Below are positions 9,330 to 18,911 of a stretch of 64,000 bases of DNA, piece by piece; the first letter of the stretch is position 1, and each line of letters opens with the position of its first letter. The DNA is from JBQTIY01 sp052387675. Lineage in GTDB: Bacteria > Planctomycetota > B15-G4. The stretch is from contig JBQTIY010000006.1 in assembly GCA_052387675.1 (NCBI GenBank), positions 62,001 through 126,000 on the forward strand. The letters are read 5' to 3'. The notes under the pieces are model-generated. The model searched no databases. It saw only the letters and a program-made list of their open reading frames with translations, and was not told the DNA's origin. The position numbers and the translations under genes are program-made.

Positions 9330-12300
9330 CGTCTCTCGCCACCGAGAGGTGCAGCGCGGCGCCATCCACGTCGAAGCTCTGCGGAGCGTCGAGTTCACTC
9401 GCTGAGCCTAGGCACTCCAGGCGCGTGGCCAGCACTTCTTCGCGAATGCCGCGCGCCCAGGTTTCGTCGCGCGCCACGGCCAGCAGCGCGGCGTCGCCGG
9501 CCAAGCGCAGCACGATGCGGTCGGCCACTGCCAGGCCGGCCGTCTTGCGAGCGTTTTGCACGCGGCTGATGATCTCGCGCTGCAAGCCTTCGGCGCGGAG
9601 TTCGGCGCTGAGTTCGGTGTTGAGGGCCAGGACGAGTCGGCCATCGCTGGCCACTGCGTAGCCCGGCCGGCCCTGTTGTGAGAGCAGCACATCCTCGCGC
9701 AGCAGAGTCTGCGGGGCGCCCCCCACGATCAGCGTGAGTTCGTCGGTAGATCTGGCCGATTCCCAAGCTTCCAGTGTCGGCTCGTCCAAAGTGGCCAGGG
9801 CCGCGGACACGGCCTTGAGGCGCGGACCCAGCTTAGGGCCCAACCGCTTGAGATCAGGCTTGGCCGTGAGACTGCGGAAGACCGCCGGCTCGCCGGGGCC
9901 CAGGACCTCGATCGCCTTGACGTTGAGTTCCTCGGCGATGAGTCTGCGGAACTCCGGGTCACGCAGATAGAGCTCGTCGTCTAGGCTGCGAGTGGCCTTG
10001 ATCGTGGCTACGGCGAGCGGCTGGCGCGTGCGGAGCTTGTGTGTCGTGCGCACCGCACGGCCCAGTTCCACGGCGGCCAGTACGAGTTCCATGCCGCCCT
10101 CGAGGCGCGTGTCTTTGAGAGCTTCCATGGCCTGGCAGCGCGCCTGCAATTCGGCCCCCTGGCTCCCTGGGATCGGCCAATCCTGCAAGTGCACCGACTG
10201 CTGAGGCCCGTGGCCAGTGACGGCCTGCCACAGCCACTCGGAGAGGTGCGGCGTGATGGGCGCCATGAGCAGAGCCACCCGCTCGAGGGCCTCGCGCAGC
10301 GTGGCGAAGGCGGCGCGCTGATCCGCGGCATCCTGCGACTTCCAGAAGCGGGCGCGGCTGCGCCGCACGTACCAGTTGGACAGCTCGGCATCGATGAAGC
10401 GTTCCAGCAACTGGCACGCTGCGGTGAGATCGAAATGAGTCAAGGCGTCATCAACTGCAACCGTGAGCGACTGCAAACGTGAGACCAGCCAGCGATCGAG
10501 CGACGTGCGCGCGGCGAGCGGCGGCGCCGCCGCAGTGGCCTCCCAGCCCTCGAGCTGCGCATACATGGCAAGGAAGGTGTAGCAGTTGCGCAATGTGCCC
10601 GATGTGCGGCGCCAACTGTCGGCCAGTGCCTGAGGATCGAAGCGCTTAGGCGTCCACACTTGCCCAGAGGCCAGGAAGAACCAGCGCACGGCATCGGCGC
10701 CAAATTCCTCGAAGAGCGCCCAGGGCTCGACGACATTGCCGCGCGACTTACTCATCTTCTTGCCCGCGGCATCGAGCAGCAGATTGTTGACCAGGCAGGC
10801 GCGATAGGCCGGCTGCCCGGCGATGAAGCTCGCGATGGCGTGCAGCGTGTAGAACCAGCCGCGTGTCTGATCCAGTCCCTCGGAAATGAAGTCCGCGGGG
10901 AAGTCACGCGGCAGGCCGGTGCGCGCGTCCATCTGCGGGCCATGCGGCCAGCCGGCCTGTGCGAAGGGCATTGCGCCGCTGTCGAACCAGCAGTCGATGA
11001 CTTCGGGCGTGCGCCGCATCGTCCCGCGGCAGCGGTTTGCGGCGGCGCTGGTTGCGCCGGTCGCGTCGGAGGCGGCCGGCGGCGACCAGGACGAGCAAGG
11101 AAACGTGACGTCATCGATGAACGGCCGGTGCGGGTCGAATTCCGCGGGCAGAGGCGCACCGCGCAGTTCGCCCAGTCGAGCGCGGGAGGCGGGTGCGGCC
11201 TGGCGGCCGCAAGCGTCGCAGACCCAGATGTTGAGCGGCGTGCCCCAGAAGCGCTCGCGGCTGATGGCCCAGTCGATGTTGTTCTCAAGCCATTCGCCAA
11301 AGCGGCCGGTGCCGATCTCCGGCGGATGCCAGTCGATCGCCTGGTTGTTCGCGATCAGCCGATCCTTGAAGACCGAGGTGCGCAGGTACCAGCTCGGCCG
11401 CGCCATGTAGAGCAGCGGCGAACGGCAACGCCAGCAGTGCGGATAGGCGTGGTCCACGGTCTGCTGCTTGAAGAGCAGGCCGCGCTCCTTGAGCAGCTTG
11501 AGAATGTCCTTGTCGCACTCCTTGACGAAGCGGCCAGCGCAGGGCGCGCCGACCTCGGCCGTGAAGCGACCCTGGTCGTCGACCGGTCGCAGCAGCGGCA
11601 GGCCGTCGCGTTGACGCAAGGAAAAGTCGTCGGCGCCGAAGGCCGGCGCAATGTGCACGAAGCCGGTGCCCTCGCCCTCGGTCACGAAATCGGCCAGCCG
11701 CACCGTGAGCGCATGCTGGCCGTCCGGCAGTGGCACGACCTCGAAGGGGCGCTGGTAGCGCAGGCCGTCGAGGAACAACGCGGGTGCATTCCAACGAGAC
11801 TCCGCCTTCGGCCCGAGCACCACCGCTGCCCGATTGCGGAGCATGAGCAGGAGTTCGCCTTCGTGGGGGAAAAGGCCGTACTGGGTTGCCGTGCTTGAAC
11901 TGGCTGCAACGGCGACATTCGAGAAAAGAGTCCACGGCGTTGTGGTCCAGACGAGCAGCGAGAGCGGCGCATCGAGATCCCAGGTCGGATCGGACGGCGC
12001 CGCGGCGCCCTTCTTCGCGCGCAACTGCGCCTGCCAGTCCTCCTTCGTCACACGGAAGCGCACAAAGGCGCTGGGGTCCTGGACGTCCTCGTAGCCCTGC
12101 GCGACTTCGTGATTGGAAAGCCCGGTTTGGCAGCGCGGGCAGTAGGGCAGCACCTTGAAGTCCTTCTTGAGCAGGCCCGCCTCATGAAAGCGCGCCAGTA
12201 GAGCCCAGCAGGATTCGATGTAGGCCGGCTCGCAGGTGACATACGGGTGCTCGTAGTCGAGCCAGTAGGCCATGCGCAGCGAGAGCCGCTGCCAGTCGTC

Positions 12301-12717
12301 GAGGTACTTAAACACTGACTCGCGGCAGAGCCGGTTGAACTCGACGATGCTGGCGCGCGCGTCGGGGCGGCCGTCCGGCCCCTTGACCAGCGACTCGATC
12401 TGCTCGCGGGTCGTGATGCCGAGCGCCTTCTGCACTTCGATCTCGACCGGCAGGCCCTGCGTGTCCCAGCCGGCCTTGCGCGGCACACGCGCGCCGCCCA
12501 TGAGCCGGTGGCGCGTCACGACATCCTTGATCGTGCGCGAGAAGACGTGATGCAGCGCCGGCTTGCCATTGGCGGTCGGCGGGCCCTCATAGAACACGAA
12601 GCGCTGCGCTGAGTCCTCGCGGTGCGCGAGCGACCGCGCCAAGATGCCGTGCTGCTCCCAGCGCGAGCGCACTTCGGCTTCGAGGTTGCGATCGTCGGGG
12701 ATGGTCGGGAAGGGCAT
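9319..12717 (-). CDS. ileS: Isoleucyl-tRNA synthetase
   Basis: 1132 aa, a long-form class I synthetase that charges tRNA-Ile. The start is the ATG at 12717 (MPFPTIPDDRN); the frame stays open further upstream only opposite the acyltransferase gene. The KMSKS motif is intact at 654-658. The HIGH motif appears as ALHH at 54-57, like the GIHH version I recall from Bacteroidota-type IleS. The editing-domain region and the motif EVIDCWFDSG are present. A Cys-containing insert near residue 540 matches no standard motif I recognise. Its end overlaps the cyclase gene by 11 nt in convergent orientation. Confidence 0.96.
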   Translation of the reverse strand: MPFPTIPDDRNLEAEVRSRWEQHGILARSLAHREDSAQRFVFYEGPPTANGKPALHHVFSRTIKDVVTRHRLMGGARVPRKAGWDTQGLPVEIEVQKALGITTREQIESLVKGPDGRPDARASIVEFNRLCRESVFKYLDDWQRLSLRMAYWLDYEHPYVTCEPAYIESCWALLARFHEAGLLKKDFKVLPYCPRCQTGLSNHEVAQGYEDVQDPSAFVRFRVTKEDWQAQLRAKKGAAAPSDPTWDLDAPLSLLVWTTTPWTLFSNVAVAASSSTATQYGLFPHEGELLLMLRNRAAVVLGPKAESRWNAPALFLDGLRYQRPFEVVPLPDGQHALTVRLADFVTEGEGTGFVHIAPAFGADDFSLRQRDGLPLLRPVDDQGRFTAEVGAPCAGRFVKECDKDILKLLKERGLLFKQQTVDHAYPHCWRCRSPLLYMARPSWYLRTSVFKDRLIANNQAIDWHPPEIGTGRFGEWLENNIDWAISRERFWGTPLNIWVCDACGRQAAPASRARLGELRGAPLPAEFDPHRPFIDDVTFPCSSWSPPAASDATGATSAAANRCRGTMRRTPEVIDCWFDSGAMPFAQAGWPHGPQMDARTGLPRDFPADFISEGLDQTRGWFYTLHAIASFIAGQPAYRACLVNNLLLDAAGKKMSKSRGNVVEPWALFEEFGADAVRWFFLASGQVWTPKRFDPQALADSWRRTSGTLRNCYTFLAMYAQLEGWEATAAAPPLAARTSLDRWLVSRLQSLTVAVDDALTHFDLTAACQLLERFIDAELSNWYVRRSRARFWKSQDAADQRAAFATLREALERVALLMAPITPHLSEWLWQAVTGHGPQQSVHLQDWPIPGSQGAELQARCQAMEALKDTRLEGGMELVLAAVELGRAVRTTHKLRTRQPLAVATIKATRSLDDELYLRDPEFRRLIAEELNVKAIEVLGPGEPAVFRSLTAKPDLKRLGPKLGPRLKAVSAALATLDEPTLEAWESARSTDELTLIVGGAPQTLLREDVLLSQQGRPGYAVASDGRLVLALNTELSAELRAEGLQREIISRVQNARKTAGLAVADRIVLRLAGDAALLAVARDETWARGIREEVLATRLECLGSASELDAPQSFDVDGAALHLSVARDATR

Positions 12718-12882
12718 CAGCAGATCCACGGGCGCCGGGGATCCAAAGTCCTGGCGCAGTGCAGGCAGGATGTCGGGCGGCCATCCGCTTCGCAAGGGCG
12801 AGGCGTCGGCGAGAACGGCGATCGCCTCCAACTGGAGCCAGCGGCTGTCGTCGCTAGACTGTCGACTCCTCGGGCCGGGCGC

Positions 12883-14292
12883 ATGATCTTCACGGATCCC
12901 GTCTTCCTTCCCTTCCTCGTGCTGGTGCTCATCGTCCACTGGGGACTGCGCGGCGCGGGCGCCCGCAAGAGCCTTCTGCTCTTGGCCAGTTGGGCCTTCT
13001 ACGCCTTCTGGGACTGGCGTTTCCTCGGGCTGCTGCTCTTCAGCACGGCACTGGACTACGTCGTGGGGCGAAGCCTTGAACGTGAGCAGCGGCCGGCGCA
13101 GCGGCGCGCCTGGCTCTGGCTCAGCTTGGCCGGCAATCTCGGACTGCTCGGCGCCTTCAAGTATTGGGATTTCTTCGTGGAGTCCGGCGCGATCGCGCTG
13201 GCCCGCCTGGGCGTCACGGTGGAACCGGCCACACTTGATCTGGTCCTGCCGCTGGGCATCAGCTTCTACACCTTCCAGACACTGAGCTACACGCTGGACG
13301 TCTACGCGCGCCGCGCTCCCGCCGAAAACAGCCTGCGCGACTTCGCCCTCTTCGTGGCCTTCTTCCCGCAGCTCGTGGCCGGCCCCATCGTGCGCGCCCG
13401 CGAGTTCCTGCCGCAACTCAAAGCGCCGGTGCGCTGGGCCGCCGTCGATGTGCGCGGCGCGCTCGTGCTCTTCCTGGTCGGCTTCATCAAGAAGGCCTGC
13501 ATCGCCGACCGCCTCGCCACCGTGGTGGATGCCTACTGGGCCCAGCCGGAGAGCTTCGGTCCGAGTGCAGCTTGGATCGCGTGGTTCGCCTACGCAGTGC
13601 AGTTCTATTGCGATTTCTCCGGCTACAGCGACATGGCCCTCGGGACGGCCGGCCTGCTCGGCTATCGCCTGCCGCTCAACTTCGACTTCCCCTACTTGGC
13701 GCGCAACATCTCCGAGTTCTGGTCGCGCTGGCACATCAGCCTCTCAAGCTGGTTCCGCGACTACGTCCTGCTGCCGCTCTCGCTCTCGGGGCGCGGCTCA
13801 GCCGCCCGCATCTATCTGAAAGTCCTGCTCACCATGCTGCTCGTCGGACTGTGGCACGGCGCAGCCTGGCACTTCGTGGCCTGGGGCGGACTGCTGGGCC
13901 TGCTGCTCATCGCGCATCGCGAGTGGACACTGCGCGCGGCGCGCTGGCCGCGCTTCACGCGAGTCGTCCACACGCTTGGCGTGCCGCTGACCTTCGCCAC
14001 GGTCACGACGGCGGCCGTCTTCTTTCGGGCGCCCTCCGTCGAACTCGCGCTTCTGCATCTGCGCACGCTGCTCGGCCAGCAGGCCGGTGCCCCAGGCGAG
14101 GCCCCCGGCAGCTTCTGGCTCCTCGCTCTGGCACTGACACTGACCCACGTCCTCGCCAGCCGGAAAGTGCTGCAGCCCTGGATCGCCCGGCTGCCCGGAC
14201 CAGTCTTCGCCTTGGGCTACGGGCTCAGCGCAGCACTGGTCCCGCCCTTCATGGCGGCCGAGGCCGCGCCCTTTCTCTACTTCCAGTTCTGA
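12883..14292 (+). CDS. MBOAT-family membrane O-acyltransferase (AlgI/DltB-like)
   Basis: 469 aa with about ten hydrophobic segments. MBOAT proteins of the AlgI/DltB type pass acyl groups across the inner membrane onto extracytoplasmic acceptors. The signature is complete: DFSGYSDMA near 244-252, RWHISLSSWFRDY near 282-294, and the catalytic His region GLWHGAAW with H325. The start is the ATG at 12883, which puts the first membrane helix at the N-terminus (MIFTDPVFLPF); longer frames run opposite ileS. Its 3' end overlaps the convergent acyl-carrier gene by 16 nt. Neighbouring SGNH and carrier genes suggest a Dlt-like acyl-transfer set; the acceptor is unknown. Confidence 0.92.
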   Translation: MIFTDPVFLPFLVLVLIVHWGLRGAGARKSLLLLASWAFYAFWDWRFLGLLLFSTALDYVVGRSLEREQRPAQRRAWLWLSLAGNLGLLGAFKYWDFFVESGAIALARLGVTVEPATLDLVLPLGISFYTFQTLSYTLDVYARRAPAENSLRDFALFVAFFPQLVAGPIVRAREFLPQLKAPVRWAAVDVRGALVLFLVGFIKKACIADRLATVVDAYWAQPESFGPSAAWIAWFAYAVQFYCDFSGYSDMALGTAGLLGYRLPLNFDFPYLARNISEFWSRWHISLSSWFRDYVLLPLSLSGRGSAARIYLKVLLTMLLVGLWHGAAWHFVAWGGLLGLLLIAHREWTLRAARWPRFTRVVHTLGVPLTFATVTTAAVFFRAPSVELALLHLRTLLGQQAGAPGEAPGSFWLLALALTLTHVLASRKVLQPWIARLPGPVFALGYGLSAALVPPFMAAEAAPFLYFQF

Positions 14293-14549
14293 TCACGCGC
14301 GGGCGGGCTGCCCGCTGCACGGCGCGCAATGAGTTCAGCTAGGGCCGCAACCGTGGCCGCACCTCGCAGCTCAGCGACTTCCAGCCGGACGCCGCTGCGG
14401 TCGGCCACGTCGGCCAGAAACTGCACGAGGCCCAGCGAGTCCCAGCCGGGCAGTCCGGCCAGCGCCGTCTCGGGGCGCAGACTGCCGGGCACGGCGCGCG
14501 TTGCGGCTTCGAGCAGAGTCTGAATCTCAGCGAGCGTGAGCGCGGTCAA
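14277..14549 (-). CDS. Acyl carrier protein
   Basis: 90 aa. It has the phosphopantetheine attachment motif GWDSLGL with Ser38, acidic helices and typical carrier length. The start is the TTG at 14549, which overlaps the stop of the SGNH gene as TTGA; a GGAG lies 8 nt upstream, and no ATG or GTG start fits. This is not the fatty-acid-synthesis acpP context (no fabD/G/F around). Because it is translationally coupled to an SGNH protein and sits next to an MBOAT gene, it is better read as a dedicated DltC-like or pathway-specific carrier. Confidence 0.85.
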   Translation of the reverse strand: MTALTLAEIQTLLEAATRAVPGSLRPETALAGLPGWDSLGLVQFLADVADRSGVRLEVAELRGAATVAALAELIARRAAGSPPARDQNWK

Positions 14550-15619
14550 CGCCCGGTCTCCGAGGAGTTCTCGAGCGCCGAGACCTCCTTGAGCAATGGA
14601 GCGGCCTGCTCGGCAAAGAGCAGGCTGAAGACCCGGCCTCCTCGTTCGTTGAGATGCCCGCGATCGAAGCGATGCTCGGCGCTGTACAGCTCGGGAAAGC
14701 GCCCCGGTGAGTTGAAGCTGAGCAGCTCCGGCAGAATGCCGTCGGTCCGCAGCGCGTGGATCTCGGCGGCAGCACTGTCGGCGGGCGGTACGAACCACAC
14801 GACCTGCGCTCCGGTGGCCAAGAGAACGTCGCGCTGCGCCGCGACCGCCCGCCGGTCGGGCGGCTGGCCCGGCGCGGCCAAGTTCTCTGAGTCGATGCCG
14901 GCGATGCGCTGCTGATAGTCAGCGAGCCCGCGGCCGAAGCGCCGGCGCCGCTCGGCGAACTCCTCACCGTCGTTCACGTCGAGCCGGCGAAAGCCCTGCC
15001 GCACGGCGAGGTCCTCCGGCCGCAGATAGTCGTAGGGCTCGTCGCGCCCGAGCAGTGCCGCGACGAGCGCCGGCCCCTGCGCATGGTTGACGAGCCGCTG
15101 CAGCATGAGTCGCAGATGAATCCAGGCTCGCGTCCACGAAGCCGGCTCACGCGGCCAGCCAGGGACAACGCGCAGCACATCGCGGGTCCGCGCCGGCGTG
15201 TGCCAGTTCACCGCGCGCGCCTGAAACTCGCCCTCAATCCAGTGGTCGGGCGGTTCGCGCCAGGACACCGTCTCCACGAAAATGCGGCGCAGGCCGGCCG
15301 GCGGGTGCTCGAGAACTGTGCGCAGCAGATGGTCGAGCTCGTAGAAGTTCATCCCGGCCACAGCCAGATTCAGCGAGTGCTGCGGCAATCCGAGCCGGCC
15401 GAATTCGGCATCCAGGACCTGCGGCAAGAGCCCGTGATGCGTGAAGCTCGTGCCGAAGATGAGCGTGTCGTACTCGTCGCGGTGAGCCTGCACATACTCC
15501 AGCTTGGCGCGCAAGCCCAGATCCGAGGGCCAGGGCACAAACTCGCCGACTGCGGTCGCACCCAGGGCGAAACCGAACAGGCCGCAGCTCAGGTTCAGCA
15601 GGCCGGCGACGACTTTCAT
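14546..15619 (-). CDS. Membrane-anchored SGNH-fold protein (AlgJ/AlgX/DltD-like)
   Basis: 357 aa. An N-terminal hydrophobic segment (about residues 3-25) should anchor it or export it, leaving the rest periplasmic. The SGNH-like nucleophile block is FGTSFTHHG with Ser58, and a DxxH motif lies at D319-H322, so a Ser-His-Asp triad can be formed. Such proteins partner MBOAT acyltransferases in alginate, cellulose or teichoic-acid acylation. The start is the ATG at 15619, which overlaps the upstream stop as ATGA. Overall identity to known families looks low, so the exact reaction (acyl transfer or esterase) is inferred. Confidence 0.75.
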   Translation of the reverse strand: MKVVAGLLNLSCGLFGFALGATAVGEFVPWPSDLGLRAKLEYVQAHRDEYDTLIFGTSFTHHGLLPQVLDAEFGRLGLPQHSLNLAVAGMNFYELDHLLRTVLEHPPAGLRRIFVETVSWREPPDHWIEGEFQARAVNWHTPARTRDVLRVVPGWPREPASWTRAWIHLRLMLQRLVNHAQGPALVAALLGRDEPYDYLRPEDLAVRQGFRRLDVNDGEEFAERRRRFGRGLADYQQRIAGIDSENLAAPGQPPDRRAVAAQRDVLLATGAQVVWFVPPADSAAAEIHALRTDGILPELLSFNSPGRFPELYSAEHRFDRGHLNERGGRVFSLLFAEQAAPLLKEVSALENSSETGR

Positions 15620-16842
15620 CGCGCCTCCGGGTGCACCAGACAGTCTGGACTCACAAGACACTCAGGCCCGACACTCACGACGAGATTGCCGGGCGGCTGG
15701 CGATTCTCATAGAGCCACTGATGGGCCAGGCCCACTTGCTCGAAGGGCAGCACGCGCGATACGCAGGGCGCGAGCCGGCCCTCACGCACGAGCTCGAGCA
15801 CGGCCTGCGCATCCTGGTCATTCATGCCGTGACTGCCCTGCAAGCGCTTGCTGCGCACCCAGGTCGTACGCAAGTCGAAGCTGCCCAGAAAACCCGAGCT
15901 GCCGGCGCAGGTCACCACCATGCCGCCCGGCGCGCACACGAACATGGACGTCGGCAGGGTTTGCTCGCCCGGATGTTCCAGGACGAGGCGCGGGTCGCGC
16001 CCGCCCGCAAGGCGTCGCACGTCTTGACGAAAGGACTCGGCCTGCTCGCGCCAGCGTCGTTGAGCGTCGGCGTCGGCGCTGGCCGGCCAGGGCCCCCAGT
16101 GCGTGAAGCGCTCCCGCTCGATGCAGCCTAAGGCGCCGAGTTGTTCGCAGAAAGCCGCCCTTTCGCGTGTGGAGACGACGGCCACAACATCGGCCCCGCA
16201 GGATCGCGCGATCTGAATAGCCTGGCAGCCCAGCCCGCCCGCGCCGCCCCAGACCAGCACGAGATCTCCCCGCCCGACGGCGTGCGGCGGCCAGCCGCAG
16301 AGCATGCGATAGGCCGTCGCTGCGCAGACGAGAAAGGCGCCGGCCTCCGCCCAGTTCAGATGCTGCGGCTTGGGCAGGCACTGATGTTCCTGCACGACAG
16401 CAAACTCAGCGAAACTCCCGAAGGGTGTCTGGTAACCCCAGGCGCGAAAGCTCGGCGAGAGTGCCGGATCGGCGCCGCTGACCACATGCGGGCAGGCAGG
16501 ATCCCAGACCCCGCCATGCACCACGACTTCGTCGCCTACGCGCACGCGGCTCACGCCCGGGCCCACGGCCGCCACGCGGCCGGCGGCATCTGAGCCGGCC
16601 ACATGAAAGTCCACGCCGTAGTTCACACGATGCCCGGCGATGACATTGAGCGGCCGCCCGAGTGCGGCGAAGACGCCGTTGGGATTCACGCCGGCGGCAA
16701 TGACCGCGACGAGCACTTCGCCCGGCCCCAGCGCGGGCAGGGGCAGGCGCTCCTCCTGGAAGGCTTGCAGCGGCGCTCCGCAGCGCTGCTCGCGCAGCAC
16801 CTGGGCGCGCATGCTTGACGGCAAGCGGCTCGGGGCATGCAT
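15616..16842 (-). CDS. Crotonyl-CoA carboxylase/reductase-like medium-chain reductase
   Basis: 408 aa from the ATG at 16842; ATG codons at 16854 and 16812 are alternatives and none has a good ribosome site. It is an MDR-superfamily NADPH enzyme closest to crotonyl-CoA carboxylase/reductase: GVNPNGVFAALG, AGSDAAGRV, WGYQTPFGSFAEF, VWGGAGGLG (Rossmann loop), the block EHPGE with its conserved His, and KRLQGSHG. Such enzymes reduce 2-enoyl-CoA, many while fixing CO2 to give alkylmalonyl-CoA. Whether this one carboxylates cannot be told by eye. The zinc-ligand pattern of alcohol dehydrogenases is absent. It heads the reductase-SGNH-carrier run and diverges from the KAS III gene 67 nt away. Confidence 0.85.
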   Translation of the reverse strand: MHAPSRLPSSMRAQVLREQRCGAPLQAFQEERLPLPALGPGEVLVAVIAAGVNPNGVFAALGRPLNVIAGHRVNYGVDFHVAGSDAAGRVAAVGPGVSRVRVGDEVVVHGGVWDPACPHVVSGADPALSPSFRAWGYQTPFGSFAEFAVVQEHQCLPKPQHLNWAEAGAFLVCAATAYRMLCGWPPHAVGRGDLVLVWGGAGGLGCQAIQIARSCGADVVAVVSTRERAAFCEQLGALGCIERERFTHWGPWPASADADAQRRWREQAESFRQDVRRLAGGRDPRLVLEHPGEQTLPTSMFVCAPGGMVVTCAGSSGFLGSFDLRTTWVRSKRLQGSHGMNDQDAQAVLELVREGRLAPCVSRVLPFEQVGLAHQWLYENRQPPGNLVVSVGPECLVSPDCLVHPEAR

Positions 16843-16909
16843 TCTGGCTGACATTCTGTCACAAGCGCCCCGCGACAAGCGCTCGGGTCGCGCCGGATAG
16901 GATGGCGCC

Positions 16910-17959
16910 ATGCGGCTCGCCGATGCCGGGATCATGCTCGCGGGAACGGGCCGGTTTCTTCCCGGTCCGCCGCTCGACAACTCCGCGCTCATCGCGCGGC
17001 TTGGCCTCGACACAACGGACGCCTGGATTCGCGCGCACATCGGCGTGATTCAGCGCCACTGGGCTCCGCCCGAACTCGCCACGAGCGATCTCGCCACGCA
17101 GGCGGCACGCGCGGCACTGCAGGCAGCCGGTCTGACGGGCGCCGACCTGCGCCACATCGTCCTCGGCACGTCTTCCGGCGATTTTCCCACGCCCGCCACA
17201 GCCTGCCTCGTCCAGCACGCGCTCGCTGCCCGCTGCCCCGCGCACGATGTCCTCGCGGCGTGCGCGGGTTTTCTCTACGCGCTGGATGCAGGCGCGCGCT
17301 TGGTGGCCACGGGCCTGGCCCCGGTGCTCGTGCTCGGCGCCGACTGCAAGAGCCGCTTTCTGGACCTTTCCGACCGGCTGACCTGCTCGATTTTCGGCGA
17401 CGGCGCGGGCGCAGCCGTGCTCTGCCAGGGCGGTCCGGGCCTGCGGCTCATCGACTCGCTGCTGTGGGCTGACGGCGCGCAGGCGCGTTCGATTCACGTG
17501 CCGGCCGGCGGCTCGCGGCAGCCTGCCAGTGCGGCCACTGTCGCGGCCGGGCTGCACGGCACGCGCATCGCCGATGCGCGCGGTGCCTTTCAGGAGGCGG
17601 TCAGCCTCCAGGCCGGCTTGGCTCGGACACTTCTGCAGCGCAACGAACTGGGACCAGCCAGTATCGATTGGCTCATCTCGCACCAGGCCAATCGACGCAT
17701 TGTCGAGGCCACGGCCGAGGCGCTGGGCGTCCCCCGCGAACGGGCGCCGATGATCGTCGAGCACTGCGGCAACACCGTGGCAGCCGGACTGCCCATTGCT
17801 CTGGATGAGTTGGTGCGCAGCGGCTCTCTCAGCGCCGGCCAGCGCCTACTGCTCGTCTCAGTCGGTGCAGGATTCACCGGCGGCGCCGCCTTGCTGGAGG
17901 TCCCGTCCGCCCATCCAACCACCGCTCAACTGCCTCGTCCCCGGCGCACAACCGAGTAG
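16910..17959 (+). CDS. 3-oxoacyl-ACP synthase III-like condensing enzyme, intact triad
   Basis: 349 aa. KAS III enzymes condense an acyl-CoA with malonyl-ACP. The catalytic residues are all present: Cys118 in AACAGF, His258 in SHQANRR and Asn288 in HCGNTVAA. Spacing and length fit FabH-type proteins, and the FGDGAGAAV segment is conserved. It starts 67 nt from the divergent reductase gene and is followed after 15 nt by the Rieske oxygenase. A housekeeping FabH is possible, but the island context and the second KAS III-like gene at 18912-20045 argue for a dedicated pathway. Confidence 0.9.
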   Translation: MRLADAGIMLAGTGRFLPGPPLDNSALIARLGLDTTDAWIRAHIGVIQRHWAPPELATSDLATQAARAALQAAGLTGADLRHIVLGTSSGDFPTPATACLVQHALAARCPAHDVLAACAGFLYALDAGARLVATGLAPVLVLGADCKSRFLDLSDRLTCSIFGDGAGAAVLCQGGPGLRLIDSLLWADGAQARSIHVPAGGSRQPASAATVAAGLHGTRIADARGAFQEAVSLQAGLARTLLQRNELGPASIDWLISHQANRRIVEATAEALGVPRERAPMIVEHCGNTVAAGLPIALDELVRSGSLSAGQRLLLVSVGAGFTGGAALLEVPSAHPTTAQLPRPRRTTE

Positions 17960-17974
17960 CTTCCCGAGAGCCGC

Positions 17975-18889
17975 ATGTCCAAGCATCCCTTCAGCACGTT
18001 TCCGCGCGGCTGGTTTCGCATCGCAGCTTCGGCCGAATTGCCGCCGCGCGGAGTGCTTCCGCTGCAGTGCTTCGGCGAGCCGCTCGTGCTCTGGCGCGAC
18101 GAGCAGGGCCACGCGCATCTGCTCGAGGCGCACTGCAGCCACCAGGGTGCGCACCTCGGACACGGCGGCCAGGTGCATGGCACGGCGCTGAAGTGCCCCT
18201 TTCATGGCTGGCGCCACGGGCCCGATGGCCGCTGCCGCAGCGTTCCCGGCGCAGAGCAGCCCCCCGCTCATTCCCCACTCCGCGTCTGGCCAGTCATCGA
18301 ATGGCACGGCTCGCTGCTGGCCTTTCATGGACCGCGCGAGCGGCCCGCCGACCCCGCGCCACCGCCTGTGCCTGAGTGCATTGATCCAGCTTGGCAGCGG
18401 CTTGTCGAACGCACCTGGAGTGTGCCCAGCCACATCGAGGAGGTGCTGGAGAATCTCGTCGACGCGGCGCACTTCCCGGGGCTGCACAAGACGCCCAGCC
18501 TGCCGCAAACGGAGTTTCACGCCGAAGGTCTGCGCGCGCGCATCGCCTCCCGCCTCGCGCTGGACAGCCTGGGCGGTCCGGTCGCCACCACGCTCAGCGC
18601 CGAAGCCTATGGACCGGGGCTCTGGGTGCTGCGCTTCACCGGCATCGTGCCCGCGACGGTGCTCACCACGGCCACGCCCTTGGATCACGAGCGCGTCGCC
18701 TTCCACTTGTCCTTCTTGGGTCAGGGGGATTCAGCGCTGGGCCGCGCCTTCGCCGACAGCGTGCTGCTCGAGGTGGACCAGGACCTGGTGATCTGGGAGC
18801 ACAAGCTCTGGCGCAAAGACCCGCCGCTCTCTTCCGCCGATGGTCCGATTCGCGCCTACCGCACTTGGTTCGAACAGTTCTACGACTGA
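17975..18889 (+). CDS. Rieske non-haem iron oxygenase
   Basis: 304 aa. The Rieske [2Fe-2S] site is complete (Cys54, His56, Cys74, His77), as is the mononuclear iron site N160-x2-D163-x2-H166-x4-H171 (ENLVDAAHF). The layout resembles KshA and cholesterol 7-desaturase-type single-component oxygenases rather than benzoate-type multimers. The reaction should be an O2-dependent hydroxylation, desaturation or demethylation of a lipid-like substrate and needs a separate reductase, none of which is nearby. The gene is 15 nt after the KAS III gene and converges on the degenerate KAS III gene with a 22-nt gap. Confidence 0.88.
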   Translation: MSKHPFSTFPRGWFRIAASAELPPRGVLPLQCFGEPLVLWRDEQGHAHLLEAHCSHQGAHLGHGGQVHGTALKCPFHGWRHGPDGRCRSVPGAEQPPAHSPLRVWPVIEWHGSLLAFHGPRERPADPAPPPVPECIDPAWQRLVERTWSVPSHIEEVLENLVDAAHFPGLHKTPSLPQTEFHAEGLRARIASRLALDSLGGPVATTLSAEAYGPGLWVLRFTGIVPATVLTTATPLDHERVAFHLSFLGQGDSALGRAFADSVLLEVDQDLVIWEHKLWRKDPPLSSADGPIRAYRTWFEQFYD

Positions 18890-18911
18890 GGGCGAAGGTG
18901 CCCGCGGGCGT

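Noticed and set aside
10660..11898. 412-codon plus-strand open frame inside ileS
   Set aside because: ileS carries intact synthetase motifs across the same span; the antisense product is Arg-rich and has no family features.
12718..13734. N-terminal extension of the ileS frame
   Set aside because: It runs antisense to the MBOAT gene, has no synthetase similarity, and the ATG at 12717 fits the family start.
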